64,000 nt of DNA from positions 12,402,501 through 12,466,500 of the forward strand of contig OZ017796.1 in assembly GCA_963969395.1 (NCBI GenBank). Direction: 5' to 3'. This DNA comes from Pseudoscleropodium purum (taxonomy: Eukaryota; Streptophyta; Bryopsida; Hypnales; Brachytheciaceae). This document shows positions 34,270 to 44,661 of the stretch, piece after piece (the stretch's first letter is position 1; each line of letters opens with the position of its first letter). The translations under genes were made by a program, and so were the position numbers. The notes under the pieces were generated by a model. That model was not told the origin of the DNA. It searched no databases and saw only the letters and a program-made list of their open reading frames with translations.

Positions 34270-35760
34270 AGGTTCCAATGTTTTTTTAGGGGGAGGAAAT
34301 AATTTTTGAAGTCATAGGTTGTAATCCCACCTTTGAAATTGAAGATCGTAATTGCTAAATTTGGCTACAAAATTTTGAGATGGTATAGATCTATGCTACA
34401 AAACCCTTGAGATGGTATAGCTAAAATGTTAACACTTTCAAATGGATGAATTTATTTTGCATGATCATTTGTATTCTTAGATATAGATAGCTTTGATAGA
34501 TAAGGATGTTGAGGTTGAAAAGTGATTGATGGATGACTTTCTAAATCAATATATAAACAAAGAATGCATTGATTGGTTCAAAAATCAAATCATTTTTAAA
34601 TGATTACTATGGTCACAAGTTGGTGGTTTGGAGTTAAATATTCCACTAAAGATTACATTTGTCAATTTGTTTTCACTGTAGTAAGACTTTAATAGAAAAA
34701 AGGTCCTTAGATACTAAAATAAGTGTCAAAAATTTGTGCCAAAGGTCCTTATAGGTGCTAATTGGAAAATATATAAACCACAAGACTCTTGAGTCATGAT
34801 TCTCACTGAGCTATAAATTGATACACATTCTTTTTCATTTGAAATTTGTGGATTAATTCTATAATTTGCATTAGGCAAGTCCTAAGTTACAAATTACATC
34901 CCATTTCTAGGGTGTTAAAGTAAGGTAGGCATTGGGATGGATTCTCCAAATACGCCATTGATCCCAAACTATTGTCACACTATGTACTTTTCCAAACTCA
35001 AAATGTACATGTATGGAAGAAACAATGTTGGAACTTCATCCCTCCATGACTTTTGCATATGGGATCCAAGTGTTGTGTTCTTTAGTGCATTGGAACCCCC
35101 TTTCACCTGCAAATAAGAAAATATGAAAATTTGATTACTTTAATAATAATAACTATGCACAATATCAAAAAGTGGTAGTTTAGGGGCACCCACTATATGC
35201 ACACTTATTACAGACCCTCAACCTAATTGCAACCCCATCTACATCTATTTAACATTTCAAGGTTTGTAAGTAGGATAAGTATACATGGGAACACAATTGG
35301 GTTGCAGGCCCATAATTGGTATATCAAGGTAGGGTGCATTGAAAATGCATACACTATAAAACCACTACCAACATAGAGGTACATTCTTCAATGTACCAAC
35401 AATGTACATTTCAAGAGGAAGACACCCCTAAGGAGGATACAGAGTTCCATCTTCAAAAATTTGTAAAAACGACTTGAGTCAGATGCCAATTCCATTTTCC
35501 TTCTTCCAAAAATTTACTGAAAACTGTTTCATGGTGTTTACCTTCCCCCCAAATGCAATCATCTCTTCAAAAAAGAAAAAAGTACGCCTTTAAAAGTAGA
35601 TTGTTTACCTTAAACATTCCTTCCTTCTTGAAAGCGGAAGCTCCTGAACTCTGTGACGAGTTGACTCTTCTTTTCATGGTCCATGGTTCATGTGAAAATT
35701 ATGTGCCTGCTCCTTTTTCATAATTCACCCATTCATCAAGTGCAATAACTTCATCACGAA
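34270..35760. other. AT-rich intergenic DNA with decayed repeat
   Basis: It contains the 34,990-35,215 relative of 32,640-32,930. Nothing else is recognised. Confidence 0.4.
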
Positions 35761-35761
35761 A

Positions 35762-36215
35762 GTACCCCTCTATTGAAACAATATTGTTTCAATGGTTTTG
35801 CAGTCCAGTATTGAAAATATATTATTACTATACAAAAGCAGCAAAAGTAGTACTGGAACAATACACTTTTAATATTAGACTGCAAAACCATTGAAACAGT
35901 ATTGCAACAACACTAAGATAGTGTGCGGGGTGGGGTTAGTTCTTGATGAGTGAGTTACTCATCAGGACAGTAACCCCCTATTGAAACAATATTACTGCAG
36001 ACGATTAACAGTACAGTATTGACAGTGTATTGTTACAATACAAAAACAATACTACAACAATGTAATTTCAATGAGAATGCATTGTTTCCATTGAAATTAT
36101 ATTATTGCAGTAATACTTTTGTACTACAACCATACACTTTCAATACTATACTGTGAAAAGAATGAAATCATTGAAATGATATTGCAACATTATTAACATG
36201 GAGGGGGGGAGGGGG
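35762..36215. mobile_element. Two adjacent foldback elements with CTATTGAAACAATATT ends
   Basis: Copy 1 (about 35,764-35,915) has arms 'ttgtttcaatggttttgcagtc' and 'gactgcaaaaccattgaaac', exact inverse over about 20 bases and longer with mismatches. Copy 2 (about 35,975-36,205) starts with the same CTATTGAAACAATATT and ends 'cattgaaatgatattgcaac'. Between them lies the palindrome GATGAGTGAGTTACTCATC. No coding capacity. Confidence 0.7.
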
Positions 36216-36300
36216 GGAGGTAGTTCCCGATGCGTAGATGCATTCCGTTTCAGTTGTGCCTCCGTCCATCCATCCGTCCCTCCCTCCCTTTCCATTCTAA
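36185..36300. repeat. Poly-G/A run followed by C/T-rich TCCATCC repeats
   Basis: About 36,200-36,222 is almost pure G/A, with G runs of up to seven. About 36,258-36,295 is 'tccgtccatccatccgtccctccctccc'-type sequence on the same strand. Confidence 0.8.
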
Positions 36301-36512
36301 CTTACGCTCCAAAGCTGGACAGCAAGGCTCGTCTGTCACCTGTCCACGAGGAGAAGGACTTGAAACAGGTGTAAGTTTATTGCGGAAGGAGCAGGAATGC
36401 TGATGGACTGTGACCCGTGGTCCGAGTAATTAGGGGTGCCTAGAGCCTGTCGTGAGTGGCCTTGGATGAGTGAAGGGGCTCATTTTCATGCAGCATCTTG
36501 TGGACGGACAGG

Positions 36513-36715
36513 GAGGATTGCCCCCTCTATTGCCCCATGTTTTACCCATGTAGAAAACACTGAAATTTTGTATTCGCCACATATAACAAAATTTGCAAAT
36601 CAGAGATCCCAAATTAGCTATGGGGCGCATGATGAATTACAAATTTTAGGTGGCACAAAATAGGGGGCAGTTTTGACATTTACCCTTTGGCGGGGCAATA
36701 GAGGGGTCAATCCTC
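36513..36715. mobile_element. 203-base element with 24-bp TIRs (GAGGATTGCCCCCTCTATTG)
   Basis: Left end GAGGATTGCCCCCTCTATTG then CCCC; the right end is the inverse with one mismatch, GGGGCAATAGAGGGGTCAATC then CTC. The interior is AT-rich and non-coding. Flanks give no obvious target-site duplication. Confidence 0.75.
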
Positions 36716-38405
36716 TTTGGCCCCTTCTCTTCCATGGTTCCCTTGCCTATTGCTAAGGTGAAAATACACCTAAGGTACAAACACCTATTCCCATCTTTGC
36801 CTCCATTTTTAAACCTTAGATTGAGCTAACAAATCTGTCCATACGCATTCATTAAAGTGTTGTACAAATATCTAAATTTAATTTTCTGACGCATTTGAAA
36901 GACATATTTAATTCTCAGTTGCTAACAATTGATTTTTGCAAATTTTAGTTCACCGATGAGACAATTTCAATGGTCTAGGGAGCCAACACTTTGAAAAATC
37001 ATAGAAATTACATACCACAATTGAAAAATCTATTTTTTTTTAATATTCATGATTTTAACTTGCTAATACTACAAAAATATTATTTTAAAGAAAAAATGCC
37101 TTCAACTATGCTAAATTGTTTAAATTGACAATTTTGGGTGTTTCCATTGTAAGGGAGCCAATCTATTTTCGACCACTTAAGCAATTAAGTATATCTAGAG
37201 CATAGAATTGTTGAATGGAAAAATTTCCCCGCAAGTAGAAATAGACTATTTCAGGAGAATTCCCTAACTAATCACAATTTTATTTTCAAAAATAAAATTA
37301 CCATCTAATTGTTCATCCCATATTGGTCATATAGGTCATCCTATTTTTGACCAAGTACTAATTGCAAACATAGCTTTTTTTTGGCTTTCTAGTGCCAAAT
37401 TGCACCCCAAAAAATAATTTGGCTAAAAAATGGCAACAAATCATAATGTTTTTTGCCAAAAAACTTTGAATTAAAAAAACATGTTGGATGAAATTGCCAA
37501 ATTGTAGATGAAAACATAATCATGGACATGTGATATGTACTAATGTAATATTTTCTATTCAATATGTGGATGAATGTTGATATTGGAACACCACTATAAC
37601 ATTTTATATCACCACTCTAGAACTTCATAAAAAATGAAATAAAAAGCCTTGGCTACAAATCAAGAGTCTTGTAACCCAATCATAATGTGCCATTCTTGAT
37701 CACTTATTCATCTTGTCCCTACACAAAAATAGACCTCTCTGCACTACTAAAATAGTGGGGTGGAATCATGAATGGGTTGGCTCTTGTAAACCCATCAAAA
37801 TAAGCAATTTTTGTAAAGTTGGAGGCACCAATTTCTTGAAAAAACAAACAAAAAATAAAACATTTTTTGTAGTATTAGCAATTGGAAATCTTGAATTAAA
37901 AAAAAACTAATCCTTTTGTTTTTGAATAAAGGGATTGAAAGACTTCAAATAAATTTTCACACTTTTAAAATCCTCTCACTCAAACATTATAATCTTTCAA
38001 TCTACAAGTGATATTGTTGTATTTTATTTTCTAACATGATCCATGAACACATCTCATTTGGATTTGTACAGTTATACTTTTTTTGAAATTGATAAAACTT
38101 ATCAAAACTTAGGCTTTTTGTTTACTTTTGAAACAACTCCAAGAAGCTCAAAAAAAGGCCTTGAGAACTTAGGGAGTTGTGGGGGTAGATTTCTAGCCTT
38201 GTAATAAATGATAAGGTGCAATATATAACTAGGGTCTGAATATTGTTGAAGAAGTTGAACTTGTTTTCCATTGGTGCCTAGCAAGTCCAACACTAGTTGG
38301 TCAAAAAACTATTGAAAGTAGAGAAGAGAGGTTTGTCATCTACTTTCAAATTTGTAATAATTTTGACTTTTAGAAATTCAATTTGCTTAAAATTTGGCTG
38401 CTCAC
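36716..38405. other. AT-rich intergenic DNA, nothing recognised
   Basis: No open frame, splice-supported coding or clear repeat boundary was found. Confidence 0.45.
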
Positions 38406-38409
38406 CTTC

Positions 38410-38990
38410 AGCATGAGTCTCTCACATAGCTTCAAGAAGGTAATTAATATTTGTAAAGGAACGAGAAGACAAACTCTTTATAAAAGTGGGGTGATAGGTG
38501 GTAAAACAATCAAGATGGGTCATGTAAATTAGGATTTGTAGGAGCTCAACGACTCATAGCCAAGTCAAATTACAATATAAATTATTTTCAAAGTGGAATT
38601 TTAGACCTCATCTAGGCATAGTAAAATTATTTTTTTCAGAGATCAAATGTGTAACTTGGCTTAAGTTATAAAGAAAATCAAGATAACTGTCATTTTATAG
38701 AATCTATATGAGATTAAAAGCCTCTAATCAAAAGTTATAGACAAAATTGAGAGAGGAATTGGAAAGGACATTTTTTTACATTTTCAAACATCCTCTTTGA
38801 ATTTTGTCTATAACTTTCATTTGGAGACTCAAAATTAGAAATGGGTTTTAGAAGATGAAAGTTATATTGATTTTCTGAATATTTTTAGTTTAAATTTTTT
38901 TGGAAAAACTTATTGGACTATGCCAAAATGAAGTTTGAAATTCTACTTTGAAACACAATTCCTATATTTTGATAATGCGAAGTCAAGTTA
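38410..38990. repeat. Foldback repeat, arms about 180 bases
   Basis: 'ctaggcatagtaaaatta' and 'aaaagttatagacaaaattg' in the left half (38,610-38,750) answer 'attttgtctataactttcatttgg' and 'ggactatgccaaaatgaag' in the right half (38,800-38,935), around a centre near 38,785. A one-armed relative is at 1,085-1,480. Confidence 0.6.
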
Positions 38991-41029
38991 TCATCTTCAA
39001 ATTATTCCATACATTTTGAAGATTAATTAAAAACTTTCTTGATAATAGATGGTCAAATGGTGGATTGATGTTTGACTCACATATAAAATTCTTAACATTA
39101 CTAGACTTTAATTTCGTTAATTTTGGTTCTTACAACAAATACATCAATCTTTCAAAAGATAATGATTAATTTTGCACGTGAGGGGACATCAACAAGCAAT
39201 GGATAGTTGCACACCATCATCCCCATGGGTGAAAAGGAAATGCTATTTTAATTATAGAAATGTAATTTAGAGAAGGGCATTTCAACCAATCATAAGTCTC
39301 TTAGTGTGCAAACAAAAAAGCGTCAATATCATATTAGTGATGATATTTTGGTGGAAGTTTGTTTATCGTTTGTGAATTTCTCATGTATTGATGTATCATA
39401 TGGAACGCATTTGTGGAGATTGAGATATTGTTTGACAATGACAATGAGGCAAAAAAGGGCAAATAAGGTGTCTCTATTTCAATTTCTCCCCCCCTCAAAA
39501 AAATCCAAGTCATTGATTTGAGTTCCAAAAAAATTCCCTCAAAATATTGTTGTTTTAAAAAAAAATTAAAGTCATTGATGTCCTTCAAATAGATGATCTT
39601 TGCCATCCAAATATGGATACAAAAAACAAATACGGATATAATTGCAAAACATGGATATAGAATATAGGTTTGGATATAGTTACAAAATATGAATACGGTT
39701 ATAAAATTAAAAAATAGAAGACGCATGCAATTACGATTAAATAATTTGAAATATAATGCTTGAGGAATACATACATATTCACACAAATTTATACATTTAT
39801 GTCTCATATCAATTGTATTCTATACAAGTTCCACAAGAATACAAATATGGAGTTGGGGTGGGTTTGTGAGCTCATTTCATGAATTCATTTCAGAAGGAGT
39901 TTATCACAATGTGCTCAAATTTTTTGATGAAAATGTTTCATAATTAGTAGAAAAATTATATGTATATCCCTTTTAAAGTTTTTATGAAAGCTTAATAAGC
40001 ATTGGGATAATGACACATGTACCTCTTTTGATTTTCATGTGTGAATTTTAGGAAAAGCATATGTGTTTTTCTTAAAACTTGACATTTTGTCATTCTAGTG
40101 TGAAGACACAACTTAAGCCATGGAATTTTGAAGCCTCCAAATGAAGTCATGAAAATTTCCAATCACCATAAATGAAGCTTCATGATTAGATTGTCCTTTC
40201 AAGTAGCCTTCTTTGTGTGTGTCTTTTCATCCACAATTCCAAGGCAATGACTTTTAGATTTGGTTTATGTATTGACATGTATAATGTGTGCCATCTTTTG
40301 AGTGGATAGTGAGGAGAGGTACCTACTATCCACACAAAAGTGACTCCATTTTTGGGCTCATTTTTATGTTTTAAAGCTTTTAAATTTTTTATTTGCACAT
40401 CCCCTCCCCCTCCTCTCTCTTGTAATTTTCAGTAACCAATATAGTGACAATCAATATGGAATAACTCCTCCCATATCCGTATCCATATTTAGTACTATAT
40501 TCATATTTGATATCTATATTCAATATTCACCCATATTTGTATTTGGTATTGTATTCGTATTTGGTATTCATTTTATATTTCATATTTGGACGACTCAAAT
40601 TAAACCTCACAAGATCAATGGCATGTGATTTTTTGAGAAATCAATGGCAATTTTGAGGGTAAGCATTTTTTCTTAAAAAAAAATCAACAGCCTGTAAATT
40701 TTTTGAAAGAGGAAGGGGGAAACTAATGCAAACCAAGGGGGGAGCCATCTTTTGAGAGGATAGTATAATATAAGCTACATTTGTGCCAAAGTTTTGAGGT
40801 TGAGGTGCTTGACATTTTAGTGGGAGAGGATACTATTGAAGCTATAAGCTTTTGAAACTACTTGACAAAGACCATGGAATTATGAAACTACTACAATTCA
40901 ATATACAATAGTCACTATTAGTGTTGAGAGAAGAGGAGGCCAAGTTCATTATGGCATAAGAATAATTTACAAAGAGAAGGATAGTAATTTGTAGCTCAGA
41001 TGTTTGGTTGCTAACCTTAGATTCAAATA
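38991..41029. other. AT-rich intergenic DNA with GATATGGATAC-type words
   Basis: About 39,605-39,710 and 40,445-40,590 are runs of degenerate 'atatggata', 'tacggata' and 'ccatattt' words on opposite strands. The 157-codon frame at 39,334-39,807 (-) crosses one such run and has no recognisable domain, so it is not called. Confidence 0.45.
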
Positions 41030-41609
41030 TTAACCCCTAAATGCCCAAGCCTTTTTAAGTGAGTTTTGACTATGAAAAAAGAACATGGACTTATAGTTAT
41101 AAATTGTGTTAGCACACTATAATGAACCTTCAAAAAACTCAATTTTACATGAAAAGTTATTAAATTCATTACACAATCCACCTTGCCATTGTTGAGATGT
41201 AATTTTTTTACAAATATAAATCACAAATAAGTCCAAATCAACACTTGCATGTTTAAATTTCAATGGTGAAAATCATGAAAACACTTTACTCTTTCTATTG
41301 GGACCATTTTTGTAGCAAATAGATAAGTACAAGTTTTTAGATCTCAAATCAAGTGAAATTGGCAAACTTTATGCAAAGTTGGAAAATGAGTTAAAATTAG
41401 CAAGCTATATTCTTCCTCTAATGGACATATATGGCTTCAAAGACCTCTCAACAATTAAATATGTACTTTTTTCAATGCTAAATGAAAGTTTTCAATAGTT
41501 AACTTTCAAAATTGCTTGGATTTTTCTTAAACGGTTGAAGCAATTTTATCAAGATGAACCTGAAATTTTACATCAACCATATATGTTTGCTCGAGTAGTT
41601 AGGGGTTAA
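41030..41609. mobile_element. TTAA-flanked TIR element, about 580 bases
   Basis: Starts TTAACCCCTAAATGCCCAAGC and ends in the inverse GCTCGAGTAGTTAGGGGTTAA: eleven perfect terminal bases including TTAA, then partial matching. The termini are like those of 3,840-4,728, with a different, shorter, non-coding interior. Confidence 0.65.
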
Positions 41610-42925
41610 TGTGCACTTTTCATCCCAAGCTTGCCAATGTCTATCATTTTGAAGTATATCACTGGCAATATTCTAAACAACCACTTTAGGCCATTAAACC
41701 TAGAAGGATAAGACTTTGATGATAGGTAAGTCAACCCAAAGTAATCAAATCTATAGGTCAAAAAATTTATTCTTTGTTCCTACAGTTTATTTGAAAGTTA
41801 TTCATCGGACGCTAACATGAGTCACAACAATACAATTCTCTCTCTACATATTCCTCCAACTAGGTGAAAGTCACTTTGTAGAACATTGCCATTGGATTGT
41901 AGCATTTTCTTCACCAAATTTGCTCAAAATTTTGAATTTCACTAAAATGGTGAGTAACCTTTTCCCAAACCCAACAAATAACTGCTCAAGATAATCATAC
42001 CGATTATGGATTATAGTCCAATTTGGACTCTACTTGTGGATCTAATTTACTTTTGTTGCATTCTAATTTAGTTTTTATTGCATTGTGTCTGCAATTGGGA
42101 TTCAAAGTTTTAGAATTGGAGATGAATGGGTTGGAATTGGGTTGGAAAGTTACCATCAATTTTAATGAATTCAATGAATTTATTGACATGACTTTTGCAC
42201 ATGGTGAAACTTTCAAGAGGTGCTTTTAGATTTCTATTAGAACCATGTAAGGAAGTAAGAGAGTCAAATTAGAATTCCAAAGGCAAGAATAGTTTACTTT
42301 AGGAACTACAATAGGAAGCTATATGTTTTTGCTTTGATTACGTATAATGTATCATTTTTTTTCAAAACAAATAGACCAACATACATGTGAAATAAATCGT
42401 GATTCGTTGTTCTTTTGCTATAAATTTGAATCCAATGACTATATCTTTTCCTTGTGACTATATTTGCTTCCTACCTTAATAAGATGTTGTTTACCAACGA
42501 GGTAAGGGGCCCTTTTGCATCCTTCAAAAGGGGCCCCTACAATGAATAAAATTGTCTTACATGCTTACTCAACAAACCACAATTCTAGAATTACTAGGTA
42601 AATCCTTCCGAAGTATCTAATAAAATATAATACCTTTCCAACATGAGGGGAGGACCATGCATAGTACTACAATGTTATGAATCTTTGAAGTGACTTCCTC
42701 AAATTGTACTTCACAATGTTTCATGGTCAACTTTGAAAGAACGCGCCCCCCATGACTAAGGTAACTACTAAAATACTTAGATTATTGGACCAATAGATAC
42801 ATTCTTTGTTTCTATAGGTACTGGTAAAGTCATCCATTGGACTTCCTAGATGGTCCTCGAGCCCTAACAGATTTGAGCATAAGTGATAAATAAATAAATA
42901 AAAAAGCACTCAATGGCCTCCATCA
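41610..42925. other. Intergenic DNA; GC-rich hairpin at 42,505-42,540
   Basis: No gene. The hairpin has arms AGGGGCCCTTTTG and CAAAAGGGGCCCCT around a five-base loop. It stands out in AT-rich surroundings and may be a short element's ends; nothing supports a terminator role in a plant nuclear context. Confidence 0.5.
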
Positions 42926-42939
42926 AATGGGACTAGCCA

Positions 42940-43160
42940 CTGTAGCCCTTATATATACCCACCCTCCGCCACTGGCTCCTGTCAATCAGTCCTTTTGCCC
43001 CCCGCTTTCACTTTTTCGTTTTTGCCCGGCCACTCCTGATATGAGTCCTTTGCCCCCACTTTTACTTTTTCGTTTTTGCCCGTTCACGCCTTCTTGTAGT
43101 TTATCCTGCCCCCAAATGGGGGAAGCAGCACGCTGGGCCCCTATATATACCCTCCCTCTT
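42940..43160 (+). promoter_or_regulatory. Duplicated TATA-box promoter region of the F-box/kelch gene
   Basis: Two TATA boxes in near-identical settings, CCCTTATATATACCCACCCT (about 42,945) and CCCCTATATATACCCTCCCT (about 43,138), lie about 190 bases apart. Between them an about 55-base unit is repeated ('agtcctttgcccccactttt', then 'actttttcgtttttgcccg') at about 42,990 and 43,045. CT-rich sequence follows the second box, as is common in plant leaders. The region leads into about 1.5 kb of leader before the coding start. Confidence 0.6.
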
Positions 43161-44661
43161 CCGTCTTCTCTTTTTTTCTCCTTCGTCTTCTTTCCTTCGT
43201 GCTCGTCGCAGCGCAGGGAAGCTCTCGGGGATCACAATGGCTTCGCCGAAAGGCTGCCTGGGTGCAATCATGGAGCTTCCATAGCTTCTTCTCTCTCCCA
43301 GTGCTTCCAATTTCACCTTCAAATCACCTTCTCTCGTGGAGTATTCGCTCTTTGCTTCTCTCTCTCTCTCTCTTGCCCGCTCGGGGTGCCACGCCCAAGG
43401 TGCTCATCTCGGAGCTTCAGAAAAGGTGCGGAGGCTGGATGGATTTGCTTTGATTTTATGGGTTTGTCACCGATTGCGTGTTCTTTGTTGGAATCTTTCT
43501 TGATTGATGTCCACTGCTGTTGTGGGTAGAGAGTAATGAGATGCTGATGCTAAGGTTTCTCGAGCTGAAGTGTTTTTCAGAGCATCATTTTTGAAGTGCG
43601 AAATTAGTGATGGCAATGACTACGTCGGGTGCCGAGATTTTGCCAATTTTTTAGTCTGCAGGATGTGCGTGTCCTTTAGCGTGTGCTTTAGCATCTGCTT
43701 TAGAAGAGGAGACAGAGTATGAGAGCTGCACAACAATCATTTGTTCTGCTTGCATTTGTTCATAGAGGTTATGTAGGTGTTTTAGAAAGCTATGGAAAGG
43801 TTGCCTGTACGTTGGGAAGAGCAACTTGTGAAGCGCATGTGGAGCTTGTGGCTTGGATGCAAAAGTGGCGAGGGGTTTGAAGACCACCGCTTTGGTTTTT
43901 AATGGTGCTGGCTTTTGCTGTCTGTGTTCCGGTTTTGACTCCATGTTGGTACTGGACGTCAGTCATGGCGGAAAGTTACCCCTCGGGGATCTTTACTTTA
44001 ACCTCGATCGGCTGTGGTAAAATCCTGTCAGTTTTTACTCGTGCCTGCTTAGTCTGGAGACTTATTTCGTGGCTTGAATCTTTCGCTTCAGTTGTACTGT
44101 GTCCGTTTATTGGCGTGAAGGTGCTGGTTTTTCGGAGTTGGGCTTTGGGTCATCAACTCATGGAATGGAATCTTTTCTAAGTATCGCAAGAGTTGACGCT
44201 TTGAAGCTCTATGTTGCTTATGGAATGTTGCAGAAGGTGTAACCAGTTTTCGAAGACAGTGCGAATTTTTGCGAAGAGAACTTGAACAATTGTAGCATGC
44301 TTGGTTATCACCCGCAGCAAGGCATCGGTGCAGATTGAAGAGTTTGAGGCAACCCTGGCCTTCGAAGAGGCAACATCGAGGCTTCCGGTACTCAGTCTAC
44401 ATTTCAGGAATCTGGGGCTGTTTTCATCTTCGCCTGGCAGACCGAAGAGGTCGTGGTATGGCACATCTCCATACACGCAACGCTCGTGGAAGTTCATACG
44501 CATAGGCGACTGTTGGCATATTTTCGATCTGATGCCCCACTGAGCAGCTCTGTGCAACGGGAACAACGATTCCACTCTCGCAGAAGTTGGACATCAGCAG
44601 GCTGTTAACAACTTGGTTTGGTTTGCTATATGATGTATCATACTTCCCCGTGCATACACAA
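43161..44661 (+). other. Probable 5' leader (possibly spliced) of the F-box/kelch gene
   Basis: GC-richer, transcription-like sequence between the second TATA box and the coding start. The 200-codon open frame from 42,927 begins upstream of the TATA box and is compositionally driven, so I do not call it a gene. A long spliced leader is the simplest reading; several GT/AG pairs are possible and I could not choose between them. Confidence 0.4.

Noticed and set aside
39334..39807. 157-codon minus-strand frame
   Set aside because: It crosses a GATATGGATAC-type repeat run, has no recognisable domain and lies in AT-rich DNA.
42927..43529. 200-codon plus-strand frame before the F-box gene
   Set aside because: It starts upstream of both TATA boxes, is rich in Pro/Leu/Ser/Phe from CT-rich DNA, and matches no family.
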